The notes under the pieces: model-generated
Told to the model about the DNA's origin: nothing
The model's input: the letters and a program-made list of their open reading frames with translations, nothing else
Databases searched by the model: none
Translations under genes and position numbers: made by a program
Source of the DNA: Lates calcarifer
Taxonomy: Eukaryota; Chordata; Actinopteri; Centropomidae
DNA: 64,000 bases
Assembly (NCBI RefSeq): GCF_001640805.2
Contig: NC_066850.1
Span: 13,892,157 to 13,956,156, forward strand
Direction of reading: 5' to 3'
Part shown: positions 34,451 to 48,683 of the stretch, in pieces
How the letters are laid out: each line of letters opens with the position of its first letter
Position numbering within the stretch: position 1 is the stretch's first letter

Positions 34451-37176
34451 AACTTGAGCATGTGAGTATTAACACTTTGAGATAGTTCATATATTCAGTC
34501 AACTGTAGGCCTATATCAGTGGGAAGTGTACACCGCTCTATTTAGTTGACAGCTGAAGTCGCAACTTGCAGGTTTAGATTTCAGGTTAAAAATGACATAA
34601 GCTTGTCCATATTGCTGTTGTCAGGGAAACATCATCCTGGATGATGAGAAAATCTGAAAAAACTTTGAAGGTGTGATATAAGTATTAAATACTAATATTT
34701 AAAGTTACAATCCCCCCTGAGGACTTCTTCCATCACTGGTTTTGTTTGTCTGTGTTGGTTGTTTTTACAGACAGAAGAATCCACTGCCTGGCGCATTGGT
34801 TAATTAAACCCAACTGTGACCAATCCATAACTTTTGTGTTTCAGACATTGATAAACCCACAAATTTGTTGAAAACAGACAAAACTATGAGACATGTTTTG
34901 CCATCTGGATAGTGGCTGAAACAAAGTTTTTGTTAACATTTCATAAAAGAATGGTAGGATAATATGGTTTTGTTTTTTGTTTTTTTGTTTTGTTTTGAAA
35001 ATAATTTAAATGATGTTTTTCTAACATCAGGAATCAGTTGAAACATAATTCATGAATATAGTGCTAATTAGACAGAGTGCCAAATTTCACCTTGTTGTAG
35101 GACACTGAACGACATCATTCAGCTTAAAGGTAAAGTCACTGATAGAGGCTTTAATTGACATCCTGCACTTGAAAGCCAAAAGATATTTTCTCATTTGCAA
35201 TTTAAAGGTGTGTGCTCTTTTTTCATTTCCACATTAAAAGGGCCTTTCATGGGATATTCATGTCCTGGCAGATGTGTCAGGTTCCCCTCAGGCACAAAGT
35301 GTTCAACAGTTTCCTGTTGACCAAGGTCATACTTTCACTGTCCGCTGGCACTTCCTCTTCTCTGTGAGGACACAAGCTCATTAATCTGTTGATATGCAGA
35401 TGAAAGTCAGGCTGATCTTGATAGTAAGTGAATGAAAAATAAATGTCAAATGAGTCATTCTATATGCTGTGCTTAAAAGATACAAACCATATTTTGATGA
35501 GACATAAAGTAGGTGTCAAAAACAAAAGAAAAAAACTAAAAGTGCTTGACTTATTAACAGTCACCTCACCTGCACAATATTAATGCATATGATCATTTGA
35601 CGTTGCTGTGTTGACAATACACATCTATACCATGCTCTATCCATCAGTACCAGACAATCTGAGCAAATACACATTAGAAGACTGAATTGTTTTGGTGTAA
35701 TGCAGTTTGACCTTACAATGCAGGTGATTGGTGATAAGCAGTTCTATTGTTTTCCGAGGGGTATCTTGTGAATGGTTTATTGCCCCTGTAACAACTGCCC
35801 AAAGGTGTGAGACTCGTCCTTTGGTCAGGTGGTGACTCATTTGTATTCGAAAAGGGGCCAATGTGACAGAAGAAACCCCCACATGCTCAGACCACCGGGC
35901 TCATTTAATCAACACATTGCACATGCACATGCTTAATCAATATATGTGCTTCAATATCACATTGCAATTAGATGTTTTTGTGTATTCAATTTTATTTTAA
36001 TTTAAAAGCTTTTTAAGTGTTTTCTAAATGGCAAAACGCAGCATGCAACATCTTCCTGTTGCTCCTGTCTTCAGTCATCAGTAATTAAAAGTTGTCAATA
36101 AATTGGATTGTGCCAGAGAGAAAATGGGCCATTGAACAGTGTATTGACTCTATACTGGGACAGGATGCACAGGAAGGTGATTTAATGTTGTTCTCCTGAA
36201 AATGAATGAAAACTTTACTTCCACTTACTGCTGTTATAGTTTGTTACATCATCATTTTAAGTGTATTTTTTGTGAGGAACAGTTTAATTTGAGCAAATTC
36301 CTCAGTTTAACATAGGAGCCATGTGGCATGATTCCAACTGTACACTCGCTGAGAGATAATGAAATTTAGTTCTCTCTCTGCAGCTGAATAACTAACCATA
36401 GAGGAAAATGTCCCACTACACTCAGCTGATCAACACCACAGATAATAACTCACTTTTCATTAAGCAGTTTTTCAGCACCTCAGTGCACTGACTTCTCAGT
36501 GGGGAAAAAACAAACAATAACACAAACTTAGCAGCAGAAATCTGGGGCAGGAATGGCATGTCTGTTTTGCCTGTCTGCAGTGATTGATTATATCCCCTCA
36601 GACTCCGGCAGGATTTTGGGAGAGCAGAGGGGGGGATCACAGTGTCCCAACAGGCCGACTCATCGATGGGCTGATTGCTTCCTCATGGCCTCCTCTGCTG
36701 AGGCCTCACGGTGGAAACCAACACCAGACAGCAACAACACCTCCCTCTAAGAGGAGTCATTTCAGCCCAGGGAGAAAAATCTTACTTCTTGAAGTAAAAA
36801 AGCTGCCGATAGATTCAGATAATTTCACTTTTTTATCAGTGTGAATCAACTTGTTTATTACTTTTCACTTCCTTCACACATCCTTGAAAGTCCTCAGCAA
36901 ACTGAAACCACTCACAAAAGGGCATAGTAGAGGATTTCAGTCCAGATCCCCCAGTACCTAAAGGCTGTAAGCCCATAGAATCATCCGCACACATGAAGGC
37001 ACTGATCCCATCCCATCTTTCTTGCACTGTACACTAGCCTTGCCTTGCCTTAGCTCTCACATTCCTCTCCTGGTGAAATCATATTTTCTAGCCGCCGCTG
37101 ATTTGTTTGGTCACAGCGGCGCCTGCATGATAGATGTTTTTCTGGCTGTGAAACATCTCCCGTACCCCTCTCTTCG

Positions 37177-37201
37177 CCCCCCCCCCCCACACACACACAC
37201 A
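37177..37201 (+). repeat. C-run followed by (AC)n
   Basis: Twelve C, then six AC units. Confidence 0.9.
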
Positions 37202-37909
37202 GTCTGGAGGATAGTGTGGAGGTATGCGGAGCTGCAAGTCGGTCTGTCAGTTGGGTAACGGTGCCAGAGCCTCTGCAGTCTCTATAAAGCACGTACAGAT
37301 GTTGGCAGCGAGCTTGCCGAGCTGCTAATGCTGCGCGTGGCTGGCCGCCAGACATTATACTCAGAATAGCAACTGTGCTAAAAAATGCCTACCCAGCATG
37401 CTTAGCTCCAGGTACTACTCTGTGCCAGTAACAATATACAGTAGAGGGGCGAAGTGATAGGCAAGGTATGTCTGTGTGTGCATGTATGTTTTCAAGGGAT
37501 ATTACTTTTGTAACAGAGCAGAATAGTGCACAATAGACAACATTTTATGACTCCGATTAAAACTGTCATTCTTTTTCAATTTTGAGATTGTTGATTCAGA
37601 GGTTGATTGTGATATGAAACTCTCTGCTGTAGTGTTTATTGCAACTGTCAATCTAATAGTGTGGGCAGGGTTATAGCATCTGTTGGATTTTCTGTTGATC
37701 AAGTATTAGTTTAGATAGCTCATTAGTTAATGCTCATGTTAAGGGTGCACTATGTACTATGTTTACATGAGCAATGGATAAAATTACTTATCAAAATGAA
37801 AGAGGTCATTCGTAGTAATGAACCCACAAAGAGTTATCACCCAACTCCATTGTTTTCAACTGTTTTCAATGGAGAGCAGCTAAAACTTTAAAATGATCAT
37901 GTTCCAAGA

Positions 37910-37945
37910 TGACGTCACACACTAATTTCAACATATATGACGTCA
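37910..37945. promoter_or_regulatory. Pair of palindromic cAMP response elements
   Basis: Two perfect TGACGTCA octamers (37910-37917 and 37938-37945) with a CGTCA half-site at about 37971-37975. TGACGTCA is the full CREB/ATF site. The surrounding sequence resembles a dispersed fish repeat, so the sites may be repeat-borne rather than selected. Confidence 0.4.
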
Positions 37946-37994
37946 TTACACAAATAGTATGACATACCCACGTCATTATATACTGACTGAATTT

Positions 37995-38000
<6 letters not shown>

Positions 38001-38046
<46 letters not shown>
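38001..38046 (+). repeat. (TG)n microsatellite
   Basis: Twenty-three uninterrupted TG units. Confidence 0.95.
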
Positions 38047-38047
<1 letters not shown>

Positions 38048-41000
38048 ATGAGATTTTTGAGAAAAAAAGGGGGAGGGTCTCAAAAGATGCCTCTCAGCAT
38101 TCAGGGGTATTTTTTTTATTTGTTTTATGCAGCAAAAGGCCTACATACTGTATGTCCCACAGAAGTAAAAGGAGACCAAAACATAGCTGTCCCATCAGCA
38201 TTTAAACACATCAATTTCTGTGTAGGAGTAAAGAACAACTGGATACCGATCAGCTTTAATGAACTGGAAAAGACTGGATATCATTGTTATTTTACAGGAG
38301 TCAGATGTTTATTTGCATGAAAACATTTCAGGTTATTACGTTAAGTACATGTGCATCATGTCTGAAGAGGAGAGGATCTTTGGTCCTCGCTGTGTTAAGG
38401 CTCATTCCAGGTGTCGAGCCATATTCAGCTTCTCAACTACCCAACACAGGAGCATTTAAACATCAGAACAGTGTGTGTGTTGTCAAAGCCGTGCCTGTGT
38501 GAGGTTGATGTTGACGGGTGGCTGAGAGGCTCCAAAGTGGCCAGTGTTAAGGTCTGTGTTGTGTGGCCACTGCCAATTACAAGTCTCAGAGCCCAAAAAC
38601 AAAATGTCTGCTGTGTGAACCGGTCAGCGGGGACAAATGAGGCAGTGTGTGGAGCTCGGTTAGGATGCCTGCCTCATATAATTAATGGGACGACTGACTT
38701 TGGCATGGAGTGTGGTGGTCCAGACTGATGGCCATATGATTTGTCAACATGCGTCCTTTCACCCCATAACTTCACCCCACCTCAGCCCCTCAACCCCCTA
38801 TCCCACTGCCTGAAAGCTGAACAGAAGAAACCCACTTTTTTTCTTAACAGCTCTGCCTTTGGGCAGGTTCCTAATCCAGGACGATCTTGTTCTTGACACC
38901 AGTGTGAAGGGAAATTTTACTCTTAATATAGAAATCATTACTGATATCAGTGGGAAAAAAACACCAGCAAACACAGCATAGATGCATTTAATGTGGGTTC
39001 AAGGTCAGAGTATATAGGACTTTAGCCTGAGGTTAGAGTATTGATTGTAATTATCTTTCACCCTGAGGTGGAATTGCTTCTCATTTGTAACCCAATTGTC
39101 CTGTATTTGTTTGCTCTTATTAGACTGGCAGGCTTTTTTTCCAATAATAACCCTGCTGCACGCAGACTTACTGACTAAAATGCAGACTAGTCAGTTCAAT
39201 ATCCAATTTAACTTCTTAATCAACCTTTTACACTTTCCACTACTGACATTTACTTCACAACATTCTCTGATGCTCAACTTAATTAGTGCATATGCATGTT
39301 CACATGTTGATACACATGGGTAGACACACTGAACAGACAGAGATGAGACACAATGAATTGTACAGATGGGGAAGTATATGGGGGAAAGACACATACTTTC
39401 AGACAGTCTCTTTTTGAAAATATGAATGGTTTTGCACTGGTGCTTTCATGGTGCTATACACAGGAAAGTGATGACAGAAGTAAACTTAAGACTTTTGGAA
39501 ATGATGACGGGCACTTTCACTTCCCTACAGGGTCTTTTCTTGACACATACTTCCCCAATTCTTTTCCAGGCGTGTTAGTATGGACGGAGATTATTCTGAA
39601 ACAGAGCTAAAACGCTCATCATGATGGAGATTTTTAAATCTACATACCCTCATACAGAACAGTGAGGCAGAATAAAGGCACAGCATTCCCGTCTTGAACA
39701 GGATGTATAAAAGAGGCTTCTGAAAGGCCAGGACCTGAATCCTTCAATGGCCCAGCTGCATCAATAGTGTTTCTTTGTCTTGTTCAAGGACACTTAAGCA
39801 GGTCCTCTGGTTAAAGGACAGGCTTTTGTGTACCTGGAATCTCATTGGGATTTTTGTGGCGTATTTTTACCTTTTATATCTCAGGTATTTCTGCTCTATT
39901 AGCACCATGATATTCAAACTCCTGAAGGCATAATCTCGTGAGGTGGGGACATAAATGTTCTATAATCATACTAGAAATCTGTTTGTCATGAGTCTAGCAG
40001 CTCTGCCAAACAAGGTGGTAGTCTAGTCACACCAGACCTCCTTCCTGCTGGGAGTCTCCAACCCCGGGACCCCCCACCTTCACATACTCACCTCACTTAC
40101 CCCTCCCACCAGGAAAAATCAGCGGTGGGTCCACAGCAGTGATAAAGAAATCCCAGCTGTTCAAACAGTTGGAAGGAATAAAGCAGGGGGTGGCTGGATG
40201 GATACATCAGCATATTTACATTAGATCAAACTCCATTCACATCACAGACTCAAACAAATCAGTAAAGTTTTGCAGAAACTGTACTGCGACTACAACTAAT
40301 GCCATCTAAATTTTAAAACCCTGTTTTTGTGTGAAACACCTGAACAACATGAAAACGCAGAAATCTAGCACTCTCACTCGGCCCACCTGTAACTCCTCTG
40401 TTCAGCATTCTCTTGCCCTCTGCAGTCACCTATACTGTGTTTTAATGAAGCAAAATTCTAAATATAGTTGCTCTCATTTACATATATTTCTGTTTAAGTT
40501 GTATGCATTTACAAATTTCATCTTAAAAACTTATTTAGAGTACATCCAAATTTAACATGGACACCTTAAGCAATTCTCCATTTTTCTCACATACATGACC
40601 CATCGCTTGTTCATCAACAGCCTTGGGTCAAAATAGCTAATTGGATCCTATTAATAAAGTCAGCTTTGGTATGTTTGTTCTGATTGTACTGAGATTATGT
40701 GTTCATGTGATTTTGATAGATTTGCATTTCAATGTGTGGGTAGCGGTCAGCTCAGTGATGGGTTAAAAATAGGTCATTGCTGAAAACAATGCTGCTGTTA
40801 ATAGGCTACTAATTCTACTAATAGACTAGAGGACATGAACATATCTGATGGGTGATAACTAGGAGAGAGCCTGCCAGGGACATGACTTTTTAGTTAGAAC
40901 ATGACCAAAGACTGTATGAGGAGATTAATAGTACTATAGGCATCCTGTTGTAACATCTATGTACAATCATCTATAGGCTTCATCATCTAAGGCTTTAATT

Positions 41001-41924
41001 TGTTGTCTGCTGCACATGAGCATGGAGTTTTGTCTGGCCCTAAACTCACCTGTAATTTTAACTTTTAAACTTAAAAAACACAACACAAACAACAATTGGT
41101 TGAGATTATCAGTTGTGATTGGGTAACTCCCCTTCAATTGTCAGGACAGGCTGATTATTGGCAGTGTGTGCTCAGCAATGTGGAGAGCAGGAGGAGGACA
41201 GATCACCTTCACAGCACCCCAGGAACTCTGATGACTTAACCCAGCCCCCTACCCAACTATTATCCCCCACAAACCTCCTGCTGCTCACCTCCTGAGTGGG
41301 CTCCCTCCCCCTCCTCTGTTGCTCCATTCTGGCCTATTGTTTGTTTGGTGACTAATGATGCATGATAGTCAGGCCCGGCTTGAGCTTTTTGTGTCCAGAG
41401 AGGGAGGAGATACCTGGTCAGCCACCTTAAAAAACAAGAAATAAACATTTTTCTTTGACATTCAAATAACTATGACAGCAACAGCAGGGAACATAATGGA
41501 AAGAAGGGAATCCGTTCACATGATACTTCAGACCAATCACAGATGGTCTTTGTATACTGCTGCATGAAGCCTGTACAGCACTTTTAATTGTCCATATATG
41601 CTGCCAAAATTAGTTTCTGCAGCAAGTATAAACTTTAAACCTGGTACTATACACCAGACAAAATCAAATTTAACATGTTTACTGTGGAAAAATGGCAGAA
41701 TTGCAACTTAACTTAATTAAATGCTTTTAGCTTTAAACTCCACAGTCTGCTTCAGTGACTTTCTGGAGTCACCATGAGGTTGCCAGGCATCCCAAGGAGA
41801 TTGTGGTAAGTGAATGGGCCTGGCCAAGACCTGGTTCAGCACACACTATCCCCCATAAAACCACAACATTCATTTCTACACTCTAGTTTTTGTTACAAAT
41901 GAGGAAATTAGAGAGCTGTGGAGG

Positions 41925-42100
41925 TGCTAGAAGGCAGATTTTTTTACCTTTGGGCAGAGCCAGGTTAGCTGTTTCTGTCTTCATGCTAAGCTAAGTTAAC
42001 AAGCTGCTCGTGGTATGAGTGGTATGGATCTTACCTATGGGATCAATGAGGGTGGTGGAAATAAGCATATCTCCCAAAATGTCAACCCAGTCCTGTAATT
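41925..42100. repeat. Interspersed fish repeat fragment
   Basis: It carries the GGGCAGAGCCAGGTTAGCTG, ATGCTAAGCTAAGTTAACAA and ATCTCCCAAAATGTCAA blocks of the same fold-back family as 51158-51526. Only one half is present. Confidence 0.4.
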
Positions 42101-42354
42101 TAAATTTGTGTCTTACATCAATTTGCAGTCACACTTAATGTTAATACAAATATGTGGATACACTATATGTTCATTGTTTTTCTTTCCTTTCTTTTCTTAT
42201 TTTTTCAAATCAGCTAACTCCACAATCTCACACCCCAACAATTTCAAAAGTAGCCCCTGGGGTACCTCTGGTTAGAAAACACTAGTCTTTCTACTGTTTT
42301 CACTTTGGGGCATTGGAAACTATCTATAAACTCAATTTTCACATTATGATGAAA

Positions 42355-42735
42355 ATATTAGCTGTCGACAATGTCCTGTGTAACACATCTAGTGGATAGA
42401 GAGCAATATTAGCTTTCATTTAGAGTCATTTTTCTGGTCACTTGATGAATGCAAGTTTATAGTTCACTCTACTGTTATCTCGGATTTTGTTCTTCACCAA
42501 CTCCCAGGGAAAACATCTGACTCTTTAGCAGCTAAATGCTCCCCTATGTTTACTGGCTACTTGCTAACTAGCACTGGGCAGGTAGAATACAGTTGTTTTT
42601 TGAGCTTTTTGGGTGAAAGCAGCTGCCTGTAATGTCTGGAAATAGCGCTAGCAAGCATATATTTCAAGTCAAAACAATGAGCTGAAAGGCACTACAAAGC
42701 TCCATAGAGCTGAGGGGAACTGCAATCGTGGGATA
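42355..42735 (+). repeat. Interspersed fish repeat
   Basis: It contains AGAGCAATATTAGC, CTTTAGCAGCTAAATGCTCC and GAGCTGAGGGGAACTGCA. The same blocks occur in reverse orientation at 54635-55010, so this is a dispersed family with at least two copies in the window. Confidence 0.45.
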
Positions 42736-44545
42736 ATTGTGGTTACATCAATACAGACAATGCCTTTCACATACAGTGGAAGTAGTCAAGTTATTCACTG
42801 TTGATTTTAAACGTAGCCGTTATGTAATTATAGAAGCTTTAAAGCGTTCCAGGTTGAGGTCAAGAATGATTTTTTTACACATTTAGAAAAGAATTCATCA
42901 AAAACTGTTACATCCTGCTGGCTGAATGGTTCTCCTGTGAGAATGACTGTCAGACTGAATGACTTGTTAAACTTGTGTATGAATGTGAAAGGCAGCATGG
43001 TACAGCAGGTGGAAGGTGTCTTTGGATACAGCCATTGGATGTCTCCTTACCCCTTCACCTCACTCCATCCCCCATCCCAGAGAGAGGCATTGAGGTGAGA
43101 ATGCAGCCCTCCCTCCGGCTGACAGTCCCTCTCTGACCCCAAACACTCAAGGCTCCTCTCTGCCTTTGTGGAAACAAGCTGACAGGAAAGGTAAACATCA
43201 AGGTGTGGACAGAGCCTCTTCCTTCGGTGGTCTCATCACTCACACAGCCAAGTGTGGTTTTAATACAGCTTTAAATCAGGAACACGGGCTGCAAACTCAA
43301 ACACCACCCGGCAGAGAGAGGAGAAATGATGGTGTGAGAGGTGATGAGATGATGTGAGTGTAGAGCTGCTCTTCTCCTATTGTGTGAAGGAGATTTCTGG
43401 TGTACAGTGACCTCTAGGGGTCAAAATAGCGTAGAGGAATTTTCTGGACATCCAAATGAGTGGACTTCATTTGTGCATGTCAGTCGATATCTTTATTGTC
43501 TCAGAGCTGCAAAATTCTTCTATGACTTGTCTGCTTTTCTAAAATCTAAATCTCCTCTTTTTAAAATCTGGATTTAAGTCATTTTTTCCACACTGTTTGA
43601 CAGCATCATGTATTTTCTGATTCTGATTTCTGATTTGTTTCAGCACTTTAAAACTACAGTGGTTTACATTTAGGAATCTATTGAAATCACAATAAATGCT
43701 TCTAATGGTTTTAACATAGTGTTAAATCAAATAAACACAATATTTAATGTGCTTTTTACACTAATAAATCCAATGTTCTTCACAGGATGCACTCAAAATG
43801 TTGGGCACTATTAACGGCTGGCAAAGATTTATATTTATAGTGATGCAGCAGAAACACCTCTACTGTGGGTCTCCACTATCAACATGAATTGAATGCTGTG
43901 ACAGCACAGTGCAGTGTGCATCTACTGTATTATGTACTTACACACATTAAATATACAATGTATTATGGACTTTTGCACTATATATTCTATAATGGGAATC
44001 AATAAAGAAGGATTTTCCTTTTATTTACCATATCAGTCTTTATAAGAGATCTTAAGATTTTGTATATTCAGTTCAGCTGTACATTGCATGGGTCAATCCC
44101 ATTATGTGTTTATTTTCTGTACCTTGATTGCTGATAACTGAAAACCAGCATTTTATAATTCCCTCAGTCCCTTTTTGACTCTGAAACCCTTGGAGCCTAA
44201 GTTGAATCTGATATTCATGTTCTGTCCTCAGGGAAGGATTCCGTACTGCTGGGCTGAATTAATCTCTCTTAAGACCCACTGGGTAAACTTACACTGGGTA
44301 AAATTCGCGGTGGTCCAGCTGAAAAAACACCACTTGAAGCTGAGACATGGTGAATAAATAGAAATGCTTTTAAATATAACATTTAATGATACATCTTCAA
44401 GCAGAGTGGATGAGAGAGATGACGGTTGATGAGACTCAAAGAAGAACAAGTCCTGAATGGACCTGAATAAATCCTCCATTCCTCCAAGTTAATTTAGGAC
44501 ACCAACAGTCTTTGTTCATGTGACCTTGTGGAGTAATTTAGCACA

Positions 44546-44559
44546 CCGCCCTCTGCTGG
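44546..44559 (-). promoter_or_regulatory. Candidate CTCF site
   Basis: CCAGCAGAGGGCGG on the minus strand fits all 14 positions of the degenerate CTCF core CCASYAGRKGGCRS. It lies between the two divergent promoters, where an insulator would be plausible. A single motif match is weak proof. Confidence 0.4.
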
Positions 44560-45379
44560 TGGGATATATCATGTCCACCAGTAGCTCCTCAGTCAGTCAT
44601 GTGTTTGCATCTTTTTGCAGTAGCTTAGTTCCTTTGGGGTAAAGGAAGGGGTATTGATGAGTTTATAGCTATGAGCAATATAATTGTCAGCAACAGTGTG
44701 AGAACATCTGTCTCGTAGGAAGAGTCTTTGTCTCCTCATTCTCCTCACTGATGCTTCATGAGCACATTCTTCCCTTTACCATTTTAAATTTGAATTGAAT
44801 TTAATTCAATAAAAATTTATTTAAAAATCATTTTAAATTAAATCGACTTAATGCAAAAACATGGCAGAAACCAAACGCCAGACCAATAACATTTTGCAAA
44901 TGATTAATGGACTACTGTATGCTTCAAACAAATGAGTTGTAGTTTTTTAATCATTTAAAGATGCGAAATGCATAATGCATAAATATATCTGATATTCTAT
45001 TTTACATTCTCATCACAGCTAACAGAAGACCTGCTCAGTCTATATCTGGCAGCAGTAGTTCAGAAATTAATTGTAATCATTTGCATTAAGTGTTCAATTT
45101 AAAAAAAAAATCTGGCCAGGCTTCACTATAGACTATAATGAATTATACCTGTTTAAATTTATGTCCCAGATCAAATGGCTTAAGATCAAATGGTCTGAAG
45201 TGGAATGAAACTATAATAATCTGCAAGCATAGATGTACAACTATTAAAGTTTGATTATTCATAATTAAGATCAAACTAATTTTAACAACCAAATATTTGA
45301 CTCTTAATTGAACATTTTGGTGTAGTGCACTGGTTAACATAGTGAGTGTAAAGTGTAACTGGTGCTAAACCTAAAGGAC

Positions 45380-45690
45380 CATATATCATGTATTGGTAAA
45401 ATGTTCAGACACTGCATTTGTTTTTTGCTAACATATCTGACCTTGCAGTACAATATCTTGTAGTGACTACAATGTTATTAAATCTTTTTATGGTTATGTT
45501 TAGGTGCTCACAGCACTGGGCTAAGGTTAGAGAAATGTTGTGGTTTGGTTTAATACAGAGAAAGTTCACAGTGACTTCAGACATAATGGGTTTACTTACA
45601 AAAGCCAAAATCACAACCTTTTTCTGACCTCAACCAAAAGTGATTTTGTTGTTTTGCCTAAACGTAACTATGGGCAAGAATCTGAATGTG
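45380..45690. repeat. Degenerate interspersed fish repeat
   Basis: Blocks such as GGTTAGAGAAATGTTGTGGT, CTGACCTCAACCAAAAGTGA and GTTTTGCCTAAACGTAAC resemble a common teleost dispersed repeat. The family and edges are uncertain. Confidence 0.35.
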
Positions 45691-48683
45691 AACCACAGAG
45701 TGTTGTTTTGCATTTGATTTCCTCCATTTTCTCTCATCTTCTATGGAGCTTTGCCACTTCAACATATACAAAAAATGCACAAACAACCTATAGGGTTGTG
45801 TTTTAATGGCAGAACAAGTCTCATTATGAATCTTGCCTGACTCAGAGAGGAGTGGAAGCTCCTTGTGTTCATGGGAGGAACTAACTTTGTGGTAAATTGG
45901 ACTGTCCATATGTGGTAAAGCTCAACCAAACAGCTGATAATGTTTGGATATTCAAACCTAGCAAAATAATGAGCATTAATTAGAAACACAGCAGATGCTC
46001 TATGAAAATGCTGCATCAAAGTTGGCATCATCAAATCAAAACATTCAGTGATAAAATATGCACCGATCTTTATTTAGCAGTTTTAATAATATCCACAGAA
46101 TTTTCTAATGGTCTCTGTAAGAAGAGACAGAGAGATTGTGTGACAAAAGTAACACAAATATTGTTAAAACAATACAAATGTTTAGATAACAATATTCTTT
46201 ATTTTAGCTTGTGGATCATGTTCATCCAAATGCTCCCTGTTGTGAGACAAAAACATATTTTTCTTGGCTCCCCCAGTGAGCCTCACCTCCACCTCAACAG
46301 TGTGAGCTTGTCTGAAGTTTCTGTTTGGATTTTGGGAGCACCATACTTCCATAACCTGAGCTCCCATATTTGTGTTTTTATCTACAACCTGAAAGGTTAT
46401 TGTGCACCGTTTCAAACAGTGAGGGTCATGTGAATTCTCACAGACTACGTCACATAGTTTTGTTGAGATTATAATGTAAACCTAGACAACTAAAATACAA
46501 AGAGGGGTAAGTACCTGCGTTTTCTGTCTTTAAACTACTGTATGTACTTTTTTACAGTGCCATATGAGCTTATTAAAAAATGACTATGTTTACGTATATG
46601 GAACCCGAAAGCTGACAAAGTTTCAGTCACAAATATAACTGAATACATTAATGTCGTTTATTTATATAATTAATCAGAATGGTTTATTAGTTAATTGGAG
46701 GGGAAAATGAAAAGCTTTTTACCTGCTCTTTACTGGAGAAAACTGCTTAGCATTAGTATCAATGGCACTATTGTCAGTCTTTACACACATGTAGACTCTC
46801 CATGCACGGTGCCTTTACTTTAATTTTGACCAAAAGGCAAATGAGACACTGGCATTCATGTAGTGGAATAGACAAAATAATGCACACCTTCAAATAGAAA
46901 AGAATGAAAATGTTTACGTAGGTTATTCTGATTTATAATTACTGCCACAGAGGTGTTGAGGAGTTTATAGCAGATTAAATTACTGAGCACTCTGCATCAG
47001 ATAAGGGAGATTACAACACTCTAGAAAAGCCAAGTGATCTCTGTCAAAACTGCAGTTGCATCAGTAAAAAGAACTGACTCATCATTTATGTCAAGATGAA
47101 ATGTGTTGCCCATAGATATTTGATTCTTCTAGGTGTGGGTGGAAAAGCCTCAAAACAACATTTACATCAACATTTGACACTCAAGTTTAGACTGAAATCA
47201 AATGTCCATGGAGGTTCTCCAGCCTGTTCAATATCAAATGAAATCCTATTATTAGTATTTTCATTTTATCAGTTGATCACTGGGGGAAAAACAGAACATT
47301 GGCAGTGCTGGCATGTTTGGCAAGATCTGAATTATTACCGACCATAGTTGGGTCTTAATACTCAAACTCATCACTATTTCAGCCCACTCTCTGCCAGTGT
47401 ATCTTCTATGAGTTGTTTTTTCCTCTAATTTGGAAAATGTGACAGTGCACAAATCTAAAGGTTTTTCAAAATTTACACTTTTTTGGACCAGAATAAATGT
47501 ACAGAACAGGTAAAACATTATTTCTCTGTGTCACAGTTCGACCAGGACTCCCTGTGTATTAATATTTCAGGTAGGTTACATCAAAATGTAATGGCCAATA
47601 CTTCTGACACTAAGAAAGAAGAGAGAGCATCACTCCCAAGTTATACTCAGCAACTTCACTGTTGATGCAATTTAGGAATAAAAAATTAATGATCAACTTC
47701 TAGGGCAAGCTAACAGCCAGCATCTTCTGACCCCAGGAAACTGAGGATTCATCCTTTAGTTTGGTGCAATAGTCCAATTGAGATGATGTAATTCGCTAAA
47801 TAACAAGGACATACCCAAAAAGACCCCAAGACACAGTATTATAGGTGAAAGAGAGATCAATGTGATTCAAATACAAACAGGCAAGAGGCCATAAATGATG
47901 TTTAAACTGATGTTTGAATTCAGCACTTTTTATTCATTTGTCCTTAACTAGCAAAAGAAAAATGCCACAGACACACCCCTGCTGAGGCTGCAGAGAGTGG
48001 AATAAAATTCTGACTTGAAGCTACCGAGCCGATACAAACCAACTTTTAAAAATTTAGCAAAGGAGAGACAGATTATATAATGTTTTTTTCTGCTGCTTGT
48101 CAGTTTTTGTTCCTGATCCTGGCTTACACATACAGTCAGCTAAAGCATTGAATTAAAGATGACTCACAAAGGAAATTGTAAAATGACTCAGTGTTTTTTC
48201 TGGTTGATTATCTTGCAAATCCTCCTGAATGAATTAACATTGTTATCATTAACATGAGTCACCAGAATCAATGTTGGAGCAAAGACTGACTGATGCAGCA
48301 GTGTCCTTCAGAGCAGGAGCTTTAGAAAACCTATTTCTGGTGACTTCTGACAGACGGATTATACATTTAATCTTGATAATAGTTTCATGGAAAAGAAATC
48401 CCTAATGACATCATAACCTTGTTGGTGACTTCATCTCCCGCTGTTCATTTGTTCTCAAATTTCTTTACATTTGGTAAGTCACTGTCACCACATGCACAAG
48501 CTTCGCTGTGACGTTTTCACATTAATCCCATGGATTGAGCTCAAATGACCCAGATTGAATTCGCTGCTGATGATGCCAGCAGCTTTGTGCACGCAAAGAA
48601 CATAAACGACTGCATCTGAATCCACACGTATCAGATTTATGTCTTTCTGAGGAAGTGGGTTGAAAATCAATCTGCAACTAGCA

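Noticed and set aside
46002..46433. 143-codon open frame, plus strand
   Set aside because: AT-rich intergenic sequence, no domain, no promoter or splice context.
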